Assembly: GCF_016653635.2 (NCBI RefSeq)
Contig: NZ_CP067420.1
Location: forward strand, 2,887,501-2,951,500
Length of the DNA: 64,000 nt
From: Skermanella sp. TT6
GTDB taxonomy: Bacteria; Pseudomonadota; Alphaproteobacteria; Azospirillales; Azospirillaceae
Reading direction: 5' to 3'
Part shown: piece by piece, positions 1-8,562 of the stretch
How positions within the stretch are numbered: the stretch's first letter is position 1
Layout: every line of letters begins with the position of its first letter
The notes under the pieces: generated by a model
The model's database searches: none
Told to the model about the DNA's origin: nothing
What the model saw: only the letters and a program-made list of their open reading frames with translations
Made by a program: the position numbers and the translations under genes

Positions 1-1331
1 TTTCCGCCGCCGTCGTTCTCCAGTTCGTACATCGGGCTCCGGATCGAGACTCCGTCGGGGTCGGCCCCGTTCCCGACGCTGCGGGGTTCGCGCCGGCGCC
101 AGCGGGCTTCCAGGCGGTTCATGACCGGTGTCACGGAAATGCCGTGGACGAGGATCGACACGGCGACGACGAACCCGGTCACCGACCACAGCAGATGCTG
201 TTCGGCGAGTTCGGTATGGTTCACCGCGTAGGCGAGATAGTAGAACGACCCGATGCCCCGGATGCCGAAGAGTCCGATGACGGTGCGCTCGGACCAGGGC
301 AGGCGTGTTCCGGCAAGGCCGATCATGCCCGCCACGGGCCGGATCACGAACAGGAAGGCCAGCCCGGCAAGCGCGGCGTTCCAGGTCAGGGAGCTGAGCA
401 GCCCTCCCGCGATGGCCCCGCCGAACAGGACCAGCACGACCATCATCAGCAGCTTCTCGATCTGCTCTGAGAAGGTGTGCAACGCCTCGTTGTAGTCGTG
501 GGACCGTTCGGTATGGCGAAGCGTCGTGGCGGCGACGAACACCGCCAGGAACCCGTAGCCGTGAACCAGTTCGGTCACACCGTACGACACCAGCGTGATC
601 CCCAGCGCGGCCAGCCCTTCCCGCGTGTCGGCGATCCGCGCCTGGTCCGGCAGCCGGAACACCAGGAACCCCAGGAACCGTCCGACCGCCCATCCGACCG
701 CCACGCCGACCGCCAGCTTCCACAGGACCGCGTCCAGGAACCATTCCACCGTCCACCAGCCGGGGGCAACGCTGCCCGCGGCGGAGGCGGCGGCCATGGC
801 GAGCGCCAGATGCGTGAAGGGAAAGGCCAGCCCGTCGTTCAGCCCCGCCTCGGACGTCAGGCTGAAGCGCACCTCGTCCTCGCCGCCGGACCTCGGCGGA
901 CCGACCTGGATGTCGGATGCCAGCACCGGATCGGTCGGGGCGAGCACCGCCCCCAGGAGGATGGCCGCCGGCAGGGAGAGGCCCAGGGTCCAGACCCCGA
1001 TCAGCGCGATGCCCGCGATCGACAGCGGCATGGTGACGGCGAGCAGCAGCCAGGTCGTCCGCCACCGTTTCCAGCCGACGGGCCTGTCCAGCTTCAGCCC
1101 GGCGCCGAGCAGGGCGATGATCACCACCAATTCGGTGATCCGCTCGATGAAGCCGGACTGGATGATGAAATCCGGGTCCGACCCGACGCCGGGAGTGATG
1201 AAGAGCCCCAGCCCGAGCAGCACGCAGAAGATCGGCAGCGACAGGGGCAGGTCCCGAAGCAGCATCGGCAGCCAGGCAATGCCGAGGATGACGAGCCCGA
1301 GGCCGGTCAGCAGGGTGATGTAGGGATCCAT
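1..1331 (-). CDS. CPA1/NhaP-type Na+/H+ antiporter, C-terminus cut by window edge
   Basis: Inner-membrane cation:proton antiporter that exchanges Na+ or K+ for H+ to control pH and salt. The reading frame opens at ATG 1331 (MDPYITLLTG) and stays open for 443 codons to the window edge. About ten hydrophobic segments alternate with short loops. The motif LAPTDPVLASD, typical of NhaP/CPA1 exchangers, lies near residue 130, and GIRGIGSFYYL lies in the last third. After the final membrane segment there is a charged tail (RLEARWRRREPRS), so little can be missing. It is divergent from the helicase, with about 180 bases of palindrome-rich DNA between them. Family assignment is firm; the ion is not known. 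Confidence 0.85.
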   Translation of the reverse strand, partial: MDPYITLLTGLGLVILGIAWLPMLLRDLPLSLPIFCVLLGLGLFITPGVGSDPDFIIQSGFIERITELVVIIALLGAGLKLDRPVGWKRWRTTWLLLAVTMPLSIAGIALIGVWTLGLSLPAAILLGAVLAPTDPVLASDIQVGPPRSGGEDEVRFSLTSEAGLNDGLAFPFTHLALAMAAASAAGSVAPGWWTVEWFLDAVLWKLAVGVAVGWAVGRFLGFLVFRLPDQARIADTREGLAALGITLVSYGVTELVHGYGFLAVFVAATTLRHTERSHDYNEALHTFSEQIEKLLMMVVLVLFGGAIAGGLLSSLTWNAALAGLAFLFVIRPVAGMIGLAGTRLPWSERTVIGLFGIRGIGSFYYLAYAVNHTELAEQHLLWSVTGFVVAVSILVHGISVTPVMNRLEARWRRREPRSVGNGADPDGVSIRSPMYELENDGGG

Positions 1332-1340
1332 GAACCTTTT

Positions 1341-1434
1341 GCACACTTGGTGTGACGTACCACCTTCAACAGGTGGAATACCGGCATGTGCCGCACAATC
1401 CCGTACTCCTTGCCAACTACCTACAACAGGTGGT
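1341..1434. promoter_or_regulatory. Cluster of three short palindromes between divergent genes
   Basis: Three inverted repeats lie between the antiporter start and the helicase. CACAC-TTG-GTGTG is at about 1343-1355. CCACCT-TCAAC-AGGTGG is around 1360-1376. A related copy, ACCTACAACAGGTGGT, is at 1419-1434. The last two share the core CAACAGGTGG and are spaced about 57 bases apart. This looks like an operator region for a dimeric repressor controlling one or both divergent genes. The palindromes are seen; the function is inferred. Confidence 0.45.
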
Positions 1435-1512
1435 GTACCGCAACCTTGAATAATAGTATGTTCATGGTATGTTGCAGCCTGCCTTCGCCTTCCGGGAGCC
1501 AGTCCGAAGCGC

Positions 1513-3351
1513 ATGACCCGGCCCTTCCGCCGTCATCAGGAGATGGTCAGCAACATTGTCCGCGCCATCGCCGGACGGCAGACCGACGTGCGCGACATCC
1601 TCGCGGCCGTCACCCCGGGCGGCGGGAAGAGCCTGCTGCCGGTCATCGCGGCGGCCCGGCTGATCGAGGCGGGCGTCGCCGACCGGGTCTGCTGGATCGT
1701 CCCGCGCGACAGCCTCCGGCTCCAGGCGGAGGAGGCGTTCATCGATCCGGTATGGCGTACGGCTCTCGGCCACAGCCTGACCGTGCGGGCTGCCGAGAAT
1801 TCTCCCGACCCCTGCCGCGGCCTGCAGGGTTACGTCACGACATACCAGGCGGTCGCGGCGGCGCCCGAACTCCATCTGGCCGAGTTCCAGCGGCATCGGT
1901 ACCTGCTGGCGATCGACGAGCTTCACCATCTGCCGGCCCTCTCGGACCTCGACAACCTGACCAACGCCGCCGACGAGACAGCCTGGAGCCACAGCATCCT
2001 GCCACTGCTGGAACTGTCCGCGGTGCGGCTGCTAATGTCCGGCACATTGCAGAGGACGGACGGCAAGGCGATCCTCTGGTTGCCGTACAAACAGCCCCAG
2101 GGAGCCCGCCGGACGCGCGAGATCGACTTCAACGCGGAAAGCTGGGCGATCGTCGGGTACAGCCGCCGGCAGGCCCTGGCCGAACGCGCCGTCCTGCCGG
2201 TCACGTTCGGCGCCCTGGACGGCGATGCGGAATGGCGCGACCCGCTGTCCCAGCAGCGCACGGTCGAATCCCTGTCCCAGTCCGGGGAACTGGCCCACGA
2301 CGCGCTCTTCACGGTCCTGCGGACGGAATTCGCGGATGCCCTGCTGCGGGTCGCCTACCGGGCCTGCCGCGACCATCGCGCGGCCCGCCGGAAAGCCATG
2401 GGCGCCAGGCCGGGCGACGACGTCCGGGGGCTCGGCAAGCTGCTGGTCGTCGCCCCCGACCAGGCTACCGCGTGGCGCTATGTCGAGAGCCTGCGATCCC
2501 GATTCCCGCAGGACCTGCGGGAGATCATGGTGCGCGCCGCCATGAGCGACGTCGCGGACTCCCAGGAAGCCATCGCGGAGTTCCGCATGCGCCCTTTTCC
2601 GGCCATCCTGGTGACGGTCTCGATGGCGTACGAGGGCATGGACTGCCCCGAGATCACCCACATCGCCTGCCTGACCCACATCCGGTCGCGGCCCTGGCTG
2701 GAGCAGATGATCGCCCGCGCGACGCGGGTCGATCCCCATGCCGGCGACTATGACGGCCAGTCCGCCCTGGTCTACCACCCCGACGATCCGATGTTCCGCA
2801 GCTTCCGCCACCAGATCGAGACGGAACAGGGCACCAAGGCGCGGGTGCCGAAGCGCCGCGCCCAGCACGCCCTGCCGCTCGACGGCATCGACCGCGAACG
2901 CGCCCCCGCGATCACGCCGCTGCACTCCAACGCGACCGCGCTTCGGTTCGACACCGTGGCGCCCGGCCCCGATTTCGGCTCGCCCGCCCCTCCGACGCCG
3001 GCGGATGGCCTCCAGGTCCAGCCCGGCCTGCCGCTGCTCGAACCGCCGTCGATCGCCGAGCACCGGCTTCGCCAGCGCATCGGGCAGATGGTCGCCGCCC
3101 AGGTGATCGAGGACGAGGACGCGCACCTGATCCGCCGCAACTCCGGCTATCATGCCTACAACGCGATCCTCAAGCGGGTCCTGGGGAAAAGTCGCGCCGA
3201 GATGACCCTGGCCGAACTGGAGGCGGCGGTGGGCTGGCTGGAGCGCAACCGGCTGAGCGACCATTCGGCCCTGATCGACAACGACCCGCAGTACCGCTGG
3301 TCCTCCTCCCGGCGGAGTGGCACGATCCGCCTCGGTCCCCATAAGTTCTGA
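1513..3351 (+). CDS. SF2 DEAD/DEAH-type helicase, orphan
   Basis: Superfamily 2 NTP-dependent nucleic-acid helicase or translocase. Walker A is TPGGGKS at residues 34-40, motif II is DELH at 135-138 (AIDELHHL), motif III is near LMSGTLQRT, and motif VI is QMIARATRVDP in the second RecA domain at about 395. The C-terminal third has no catalytic motif I recognise and may be a binding domain. No nuclease or methyltransferase sits beside it, so it is not a visible restriction system. Such orphan helicases occur in phage-derived and defence islands. ATG 1513 was chosen because the helicase frame opens there; the ribosome-binding site is weak. The palindromes just upstream suggest repression. Confidence 0.75.
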   Translation: MTRPFRRHQEMVSNIVRAIAGRQTDVRDILAAVTPGGGKSLLPVIAAARLIEAGVADRVCWIVPRDSLRLQAEEAFIDPVWRTALGHSLTVRAAENSPDPCRGLQGYVTTYQAVAAAPELHLAEFQRHRYLLAIDELHHLPALSDLDNLTNAADETAWSHSILPLLELSAVRLLMSGTLQRTDGKAILWLPYKQPQGARRTREIDFNAESWAIVGYSRRQALAERAVLPVTFGALDGDAEWRDPLSQQRTVESLSQSGELAHDALFTVLRTEFADALLRVAYRACRDHRAARRKAMGARPGDDVRGLGKLLVVAPDQATAWRYVESLRSRFPQDLREIMVRAAMSDVADSQEAIAEFRMRPFPAILVTVSMAYEGMDCPEITHIACLTHIRSRPWLEQMIARATRVDPHAGDYDGQSALVYHPDDPMFRSFRHQIETEQGTKARVPKRRAQHALPLDGIDRERAPAITPLHSNATALRFDTVAPGPDFGSPAPPTPADGLQVQPGLPLLEPPSIAEHRLRQRIGQMVAAQVIEDEDAHLIRRNSGYHAYNAILKRVLGKSRAEMTLAELEAAVGWLERNRLSDHSALIDNDPQYRWSSSRRSGTIRLGPHKF

Positions 3352-3460
3352 TCCCACGCATCTCCGGGGCACTCCGCCGCATCGGGTTGTTTAAGCTCCC
3401 ATGAGCGTCATCTTCGCGTCGTGACCCCGGCCCCGCCTTTTCCCTGTCTGGAGCGAGCTC

Positions 3461-6085
3461 GTGCGAGCAGGACGATTGCAGACCTTCGGCCGGCATGTGC
3501 TGGAACGCTGGGTAGGACTGGTCTGCCGCTGGCCGGTGGCCACCGTCCTGCTCTCCCTTCTGCTCGCGGGGGCGGCCGGCTGGTACGCATCCACCCATCT
3601 GGGCATCAATACCAGCACGACGGACATGATCTCCCCGGAGGTTCCGTTCCGGCAGCATACCGAAACCTATCGAAAGGCCTTTCCCTTCATCGACGACCAG
3701 ATCGTCGTGGTGGTCGATGCCGACGGGCCGGAGCGGGCGGATGCCGCGGCGCTTCGCTTGGCGGATCTCCTGCGGCGGCGGACGGATGTCCTGCACGGGG
3801 TCGAGGTGCCGTCCGCCGATCCCTATTTCGACCGCTACGGCCTGCTGTTCCTGGAACCCGAGGCACTCCAGGATCTGGTCACCCGCTTGGCCGGCGCCCA
3901 GGCCGCCCTCGGCCTGCTGAGCGCCGATCCGTCTCTGGGCGGAATCGCCGGCATGCTGGATCTTGTCCTCGGGCACGCCGGCGAAGGCACGCCGGCCGAA
4001 CTGGGCGGTCTGCTGGACTCCATGGCGTCCGCCGCGGAACAGGTCGGCCAAGGGCAGCCGGCCCGCCTGTCGTGGACCGGGCTGGTCGCCGGCGCCGGAC
4101 TGGACAGGCTCGGCGACCGGCGCTTCGTGCTCGTCCGGCCGGTGGTGGACGACGCTTCCCTGGCCCGCGGCCGTCCGGCCCTGGACGCGGTGCGCGCCGC
4201 CATCGCGGATCTCGGGCGGGAGGAGGACGGCCAGGGCGTCACCGCGCGGGTGACGGGAACGGTGGCTCTGCGCCAGACCGAACTGGACACGGTCGCGGCC
4301 GGCGCCACGATGGCCAGTGTGCTGTCCTTCGTCCTGGTCTCGCTGGTGCTGATCGTCGGGATCCGGTCGGCCCGGATGATTATCGCCATCCTCGTGACGC
4401 TGGTGATCGGCCTGCTCTGGACCTCGGGGCTCGCGGCCCTGACGGTCGGACAGCTCAACCTGATCTCGGTGACCTTCGCCGTGATGTTCTTCGGCCTGGG
4501 CGACGATTTCGGCGGGCATCTCGGCTTGCGCTACCAGGAGGAACTGGTCGCTGCCGGCCCGGGCGGCAGGCCGGCGCGGCTCGCCGCCGAGCGCGCCACC
4601 GTCGCGGTCGGTCCCGCGCTGACGCTCAGCGCGCTCTGCGCCGCCATCGGGTTCGTCTCGTTCGTGCCGACCGATTACAGGGGCCTCGCCGAGTTCGGCA
4701 TCATCTCGGGCCTGGGCATGGGAGTCGCGCTGTTCTCCAGCGTCACGGTGCTGCCCGCGCTGCTGACGCTGCTGCGCCCCGGACCGGGCACCCGGGCGGA
4801 GACCCGCGAGAACGTCGCCTTCGCCGACTGGATCGACCGCAACAGCCAGGCGATCCTGATCGCCGGCGGCCTGGCCTTCCTGATCGCCGCCGCTCTGCTG
4901 CCGCAGGCCCGGCTGGATGCCAACCCGCTGAACCTCCAGGACGAAACGACCGAGGCGGTGCGGACCTACCGCGATCTGGCGAACTCCCCCGACACCTCCC
5001 CGTATGGCGTCAATATCCTGGCAGGCGACCTCGCGTCCGCCGACGCCGCCGCCGAACGGCTGCGCGGCCTGCCCGGCGTCGGCCAGGTCCGGACCGCCTC
5101 CAGCTACGTTCCGCCCGGGCAGGACGAGAAGCTGGCGGCCATCGGCGACCTCGCCCTGATCCTCGCGCCCAGCCTCTCGGCCGCTGCCGCTCCTCCGCCC
5201 GGGGATCCCGTCGGCGCGCTGGAGCGCCTGCAGGCGATCCTCGCCCGGTACGAGGACCTGCCCGAGGTCCGCCGCTTCGCCGAAGCGGTCGCGCGTTTGC
5301 CGGCGGGAGCGGAGACGGCGGCTGCCCTGGACCGTGCCCTGACCGGCAGCCTGCCAGTCCTCATCGACCGGCTCGCCCTAGGGCTGGAGGTCGAGCGGCC
5401 CGCCACGCTGGAGGACCTGCCGCCATCGCTGGCGCGCCGCTGGATCGCCGACGACGGGCGGGCGCGGATCGAGGTCCTGCCCGACCGGGACATCTCCGAC
5501 AGCAGGGCCATGGCGGAATTCGCCGGGCCGATCCTGGCGGCCGAACCGACCGCCGTCGGCGCTCCCGTGACGGTCACGGAGGCCAGCCGGATCATCCTGG
5601 CTTCCTTCGGCCAGGCGGTCGCGGTGACGCTCGCCTTGATCGTGCTGCTGCTGATCGTGGTCCAGCGCAGCGCCACGGGGATCGCGCTGATCCTGGCGCC
5701 GCTGATCGTCGCGTCGGTCTATACCCTCGCGGCCTCGGTCCTGCTGGGGATGCCGTTCAATTTCGCCAACATCATCGTGATCCCGCTGCTGTTCGGGTTG
5801 GGCGTGTCCAGCAGCATCCATATGGTCATGCGCGGGCAGGATCTTCTGGGCGAGCGGGCGCCCGGCCGCCGGTTCGGCGTGGATCTTCTGGTCACCAGCA
5901 CGCCCAGGGCAGTCCTGCTGACCGCGCTGACCACCAGCACCGCCTTCGCCACGCTCGCCGTATCACGCCACCACGGCCTGTCGAGCATGGGCATCCTGCT
6001 GGCTGTCGCCATCCTCGCCACCGTCGTCTGCGCGCTGATCCTGCTGCCGGCCCTGATGATCCAACTGGAACGGATGAGACGATGA
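3461..6085 (+). CDS. hpnN: Hopanoid-associated RND transporter HpnN
   Basis: RND/MMPL-family inner-membrane transporter thought to move hopanoids to the outer membrane. It has 874 residues, the normal length. An N-terminal membrane helix is followed by a periplasmic domain (about 45-280), a sterol-sensing-like bundle of membrane helices (about 285-450), and a second repeat with another helix, periplasmic domain and bundle from about 470 to the end. The sequence NTSTTDMISPEVPFR after the first helix is typical of HpnN. Start is GTG 3461, with GGAG seven bases upstream. Its stop overlaps the start of hpnM in an ATGA, so the two are translationally coupled. Confidence 0.85.
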   Translation: MRAGRLQTFGRHVLERWVGLVCRWPVATVLLSLLLAGAAGWYASTHLGINTSTTDMISPEVPFRQHTETYRKAFPFIDDQIVVVVDADGPERADAAALRLADLLRRRTDVLHGVEVPSADPYFDRYGLLFLEPEALQDLVTRLAGAQAALGLLSADPSLGGIAGMLDLVLGHAGEGTPAELGGLLDSMASAAEQVGQGQPARLSWTGLVAGAGLDRLGDRRFVLVRPVVDDASLARGRPALDAVRAAIADLGREEDGQGVTARVTGTVALRQTELDTVAAGATMASVLSFVLVSLVLIVGIRSARMIIAILVTLVIGLLWTSGLAALTVGQLNLISVTFAVMFFGLGDDFGGHLGLRYQEELVAAGPGGRPARLAAERATVAVGPALTLSALCAAIGFVSFVPTDYRGLAEFGIISGLGMGVALFSSVTVLPALLTLLRPGPGTRAETRENVAFADWIDRNSQAILIAGGLAFLIAAALLPQARLDANPLNLQDETTEAVRTYRDLANSPDTSPYGVNILAGDLASADAAAERLRGLPGVGQVRTASSYVPPGQDEKLAAIGDLALILAPSLSAAAAPPPGDPVGALERLQAILARYEDLPEVRRFAEAVARLPAGAETAAALDRALTGSLPVLIDRLALGLEVERPATLEDLPPSLARRWIADDGRARIEVLPDRDISDSRAMAEFAGPILAAEPTAVGAPVTVTEASRIILASFGQAVAVTLALIVLLLIVVQRSATGIALILAPLIVASVYTLAASVLLGMPFNFANIIVIPLLFGLGVSSSIHMVMRGQDLLGERAPGRRFGVDLLVTSTPRAVLLTALTTSTAFATLAVSRHHGLSSMGILLAVAILATVVCALILLPALMIQLERMRR

Positions 6086-6681
6086 TCGCCTCCCTGGCCC
6101 GTACCGCGCTGGTCCTCCTTATTCTCTCGCTCGCCGGGACGGCCCGGGCCGACCAGCCGGCCGACCCGGTCGCCCGGCTCAACGACGGGATCCTCGCGCT
6201 CATGCGCGCGGCCGAATCCGGAACTCCGGCCGCGGCGCGCCTGGGCGACTTCGAACCCGTCGTCCGCGGGAGCTTCGACTTGGAAACGTCGCTCCGCGTC
6301 GCCGTTCCGGGCTACGACCGGGCGCTGGAGGCCGAGCGCCGCGCCCTGCTCGACGCCTTCGTCCGCCGCAACGCCGCCCAGTATGTCAGCCGCTTCGACG
6401 GCTACTCCGGCGAGACCATCGAGATCGCCGGCGAGCGGAGCGGCCCGCGCAACACCACCCTGGTGGAAACCCGCCTGCTGCGTCCGCGGGGCAGTCCCGT
6501 CGTCCTGACCTATGTCGTGCGCCGGATGGGAGACGGCTGGGGCATCGTGGACGTCCTGCTGAACGGCAGCGTCAGCCAGCTGGCGGTCCAGCGCTCGGAC
6601 TTCGCCGCCACCCTGCGCTCCGGCGGCATCCCCGCCCTGATTCGGGAGTTCGACGCCTATGCGGACGGTGTGACGGGGTGA
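6082..6681 (+). CDS. hpnM: Hopanoid-associated periplasmic protein HpnM (Ttg2D/MlaC-like)
   Basis: Periplasmic lipid-binding protein of the Ttg2D/MlaC family, found with HpnN in hopanoid gene clusters and likely to hand lipid across the periplasm. It has 199 residues. A Sec signal peptide covers about residues 1-23 (hydrophobic core, cleavage after TARA). The central region RRNAAQYVSRFDGYSGE and the later VVRRMGDGWGIVDVLLNG are the family's typical segments. ATG 6082 overlaps the hpnN stop. The neighbouring toxin-antitoxin-like pair is on the opposite strand and ends 17 bases downstream. Confidence 0.85.
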   Translation: MIASLARTALVLLILSLAGTARADQPADPVARLNDGILALMRAAESGTPAAARLGDFEPVVRGSFDLETSLRVAVPGYDRALEAERRALLDAFVRRNAAQYVSRFDGYSGETIEIAGERSGPRNTTLVETRLLRPRGSPVVLTYVVRRMGDGWGIVDVLLNGSVSQLAVQRSDFAATLRSGGIPALIREFDAYADGVTG

Positions 6682-6698
6682 GCGGGACGGCGCAGGTT

Positions 6699-7184
6699 TC
6701 AGCCCGCCGGCAGCTTCCTTGGCCGACCGGCCAAGCGCGGCCGATAGTGTGCAAGGAACGTTTCCCGGTCCTTTCGCATCGCGCGGCACGCGATCTGCCA
6801 CGCGATCGGCAGCCTGCCGGCTTTTCGATACTCCTTCACCGTGCTCGGCGCGACACCGAAGAGATCGGCTGTTTCCTGGATCGACAAGCCCATCTCTTCC
6901 TGCCACTCCCTTAACTCGGGTCCGGCCATATCTCGCTGTTCCTCGGCGAGATGAGCCAAGGAATCGGACGAGTAGTCCAGACCGTTCTGCCACTCGATCC
7001 CGCTGCCCCAGTCTACGACCTTCACCGTCGCGAATAGCGCGGGATCCCTCAGTGAAGCGAATATCTCAAGACCGTTCACCACACCGGTCATGTCTACAAC
7101 ATCATCCCTGCCGTCCCGCCAAGTGACATGAAGCAGATAAGGTGCCGAGGCGGATATCTTGTCGATCCTGCGTAGTGTATTCAT
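6699..7184 (-). CDS. DUF2442 protein with C-terminal HTH (probable antitoxin)
   Basis: Likely antitoxin and autoregulator of a DUF4160/DUF2442 pair. It has 161 residues. The N-terminal half (about 1-85) is DUF2442-like, with LLHVTWRDGRDDVVDMTG and VKVVDWGSGIEW. The C-terminal half carries a helix-turn-helix (about 95-130; SIQETADLFGVAPSTVKEY) that should bind DNA. Its ATG overlaps the upstream gene's stop in an ATGA. The antitoxin role is inferred from the pair's known organisation, not shown by the sequence. Confidence 0.7.
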   Translation of the reverse strand: MNTLRRIDKISASAPYLLHVTWRDGRDDVVDMTGVVNGLEIFASLRDPALFATVKVVDWGSGIEWQNGLDYSSDSLAHLAEEQRDMAGPELREWQEEMGLSIQETADLFGVAPSTVKEYRKAGRLPIAWQIACRAMRKDRETFLAHYRPRLAGRPRKLPAG

Positions 7185-7453
7185 GGCATCTTCACCGGTA
7201 TCGTCGGATCTTCTCTGTTCCAGGTATTGATCAGGCGTTCCAGATTCTCCGCCGCCCAGCTTAAGACACGGTCCTTGTCTCTTGGCGCGATGCTGCCCTC
7301 GATGATGTCCAGCAACGGCAATCCGACGACGATGTTATCGTCTGGTCCGACCGCATGGAAATGAGGCCGCTTGTGCTTTCGAATGTCATCCGGGTAGACG
7401 CGTACGACGACATTCCCGACCTGCCCCATTCTCATCGGCAGCATCCAAAACAT
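7181..7453 (-). CDS. DUF4160 protein (probable toxin partner)
   Basis: A small DUF4160-family protein of 90 residues that forms a two-gene unit with the DUF2442-HTH gene. The family core is visible as VVVRVYPDDIRKHKRPHFHA, with its HFHA signature. The start at ATG 7453 (MFWMLPMRMG) is preferred over an upstream in-frame ATG at 7543, because the extra 30 residues do not resemble the family. A toxin role is only inferred from family context. The pair splits the hopanoid genes hpnN-hpnM from the hpnA-like gene, which suggests late insertion. Confidence 0.65.
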   Translation of the reverse strand: MFWMLPMRMGQVGNVVVRVYPDDIRKHKRPHFHAVGPDDNIVVGLPLLDIIEGSIAPRDKDRVLSWAAENLERLINTWNREDPTIPVKMP

Positions 7454-7590
7454 CGGCCGGACATCGGCCCGAATCAATAACGGGGTCGATGATCGGCCCA
7501 GGTTTGTTAAAGCTGGATGAACCACCGGCACGCCTTCAGCCAACGGGAAGCAGACGGAATGACGGGCATCAACTTCCTCGACCTGCCGGC

Positions 7591-8562
7591 ATGACCGCCT
7601 CGCTGGTCACCGGCGGATGCGGCTTCCTGGGCCGGCATCTGGTCGCCGCTCTGCTGGCCCGGGGCGAGCGCGTCCGCGTGCTCGATACCGCCGGGTCCGC
7701 TTCCCTGCCCCCCGGCGTCGATGCCGTCATCGGGTCGGTCACGGACGCTTCGGCAGTGGCCCAGGCCCTCGACGGCATGGATCGCCTCTACCATCTGGCC
7801 GGCATCCCCCATCTCTGGCTGCGGGACAAGTCCGGGTTCGATCAGGTCAACCGCGTCGGCACGGAGATCGTGCTGGAGCAGACCGCGCGCCGGAATCTGG
7901 ACCGCATCGTCCACTGTTCGACCGAAGCCGTCCTGATCCCGTGGCCCGCCAAAGGCCCGCGGATGGTCGATGAGAACACCCGCACCGGCCTCGACGACAT
8001 GGCCGGCCCCTATTGCCGGTCGAAGTTCCTGGCGGAACGGGCGGCCCTGGAGGCGGCCCGCGGCGGGCTGCCGGTCGTCGTGGTCAATCCCACCGCCCTG
8101 GTCGGCCCCGGCGATCCCAACGGCACGCCGCCGACGCGGATGCTCCGCATGCTCGCAGCCGGCGCCATGCCGCTCCACCTGCCCTGCCGGCTGAACCTGG
8201 TCGATGCGCGGGACGCCGCCCTGGGCCACATCCTCGCGGCCGAGCACGGGCGCATCGGCGAACGCTACATCCTGGGCGGCGAGACCGTCGCCATGGCCGA
8301 CCTGATCGACCGGGTGGCGTCGCTGACCGGGTACTCGGGGAGGAGCCGCGCGATCCCCGGCCGGCTCGCCCTCGCCGCCGCCCATGCGTCGGAATGGCTG
8401 GCCGACCATGTGACCCACCGTCCTCCCCAGGCTCCCTTGACGGGCGTGCGGCTGGCGCTGGCCGGGGTCGAGCTGGATACGTCGAAGGCCCGCCGCGACC
8501 TGGGTTTCACGCCGCGCCCGCTGGCCGAGACCCTCGCCGACACGCTGCGCGATCCCGCCTGA
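7591..8562 (+). CDS. hpnA: NAD-dependent epimerase/dehydratase, HpnA-like
   Basis: Extended short-chain dehydrogenase of the hopanoid-associated sugar epimerase type, probably acting on a nucleotide sugar or hopanoid side chain. It has 323 residues. The NAD-binding glycine motif TGGCGFLG is at residues 7-14. The catalytic tyrosine and lysine are in YCRSK. The segments PVVVVNPTALVGPGD and RIGERYILGGET match HpnA proteins closely. Start is ATG 7591. It lies near hpnN-hpnM, which supports the hopanoid link, though other sugar epimerases look similar. Its stop directly abuts that of the convergent neighbour. Confidence 0.65.
   Translation: MTASLVTGGCGFLGRHLVAALLARGERVRVLDTAGSASLPPGVDAVIGSVTDASAVAQALDGMDRLYHLAGIPHLWLRDKSGFDQVNRVGTEIVLEQTARRNLDRIVHCSTEAVLIPWPAKGPRMVDENTRTGLDDMAGPYCRSKFLAERAALEAARGGLPVVVVNPTALVGPGDPNGTPPTRMLRMLAAGAMPLHLPCRLNLVDARDAALGHILAAEHGRIGERYILGGETVAMADLIDRVASLTGYSGRSRAIPGRLALAAAHASEWLADHVTHRPPQAPLTGVRLALAGVELDTSKARRDLGFTPRPLAETLADTLRDPA

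Noticed and set aside
1513-3351. Helicase as part of a type I or III restriction system
   Set aside because: No methyltransferase, specificity or nuclease gene is next to it.
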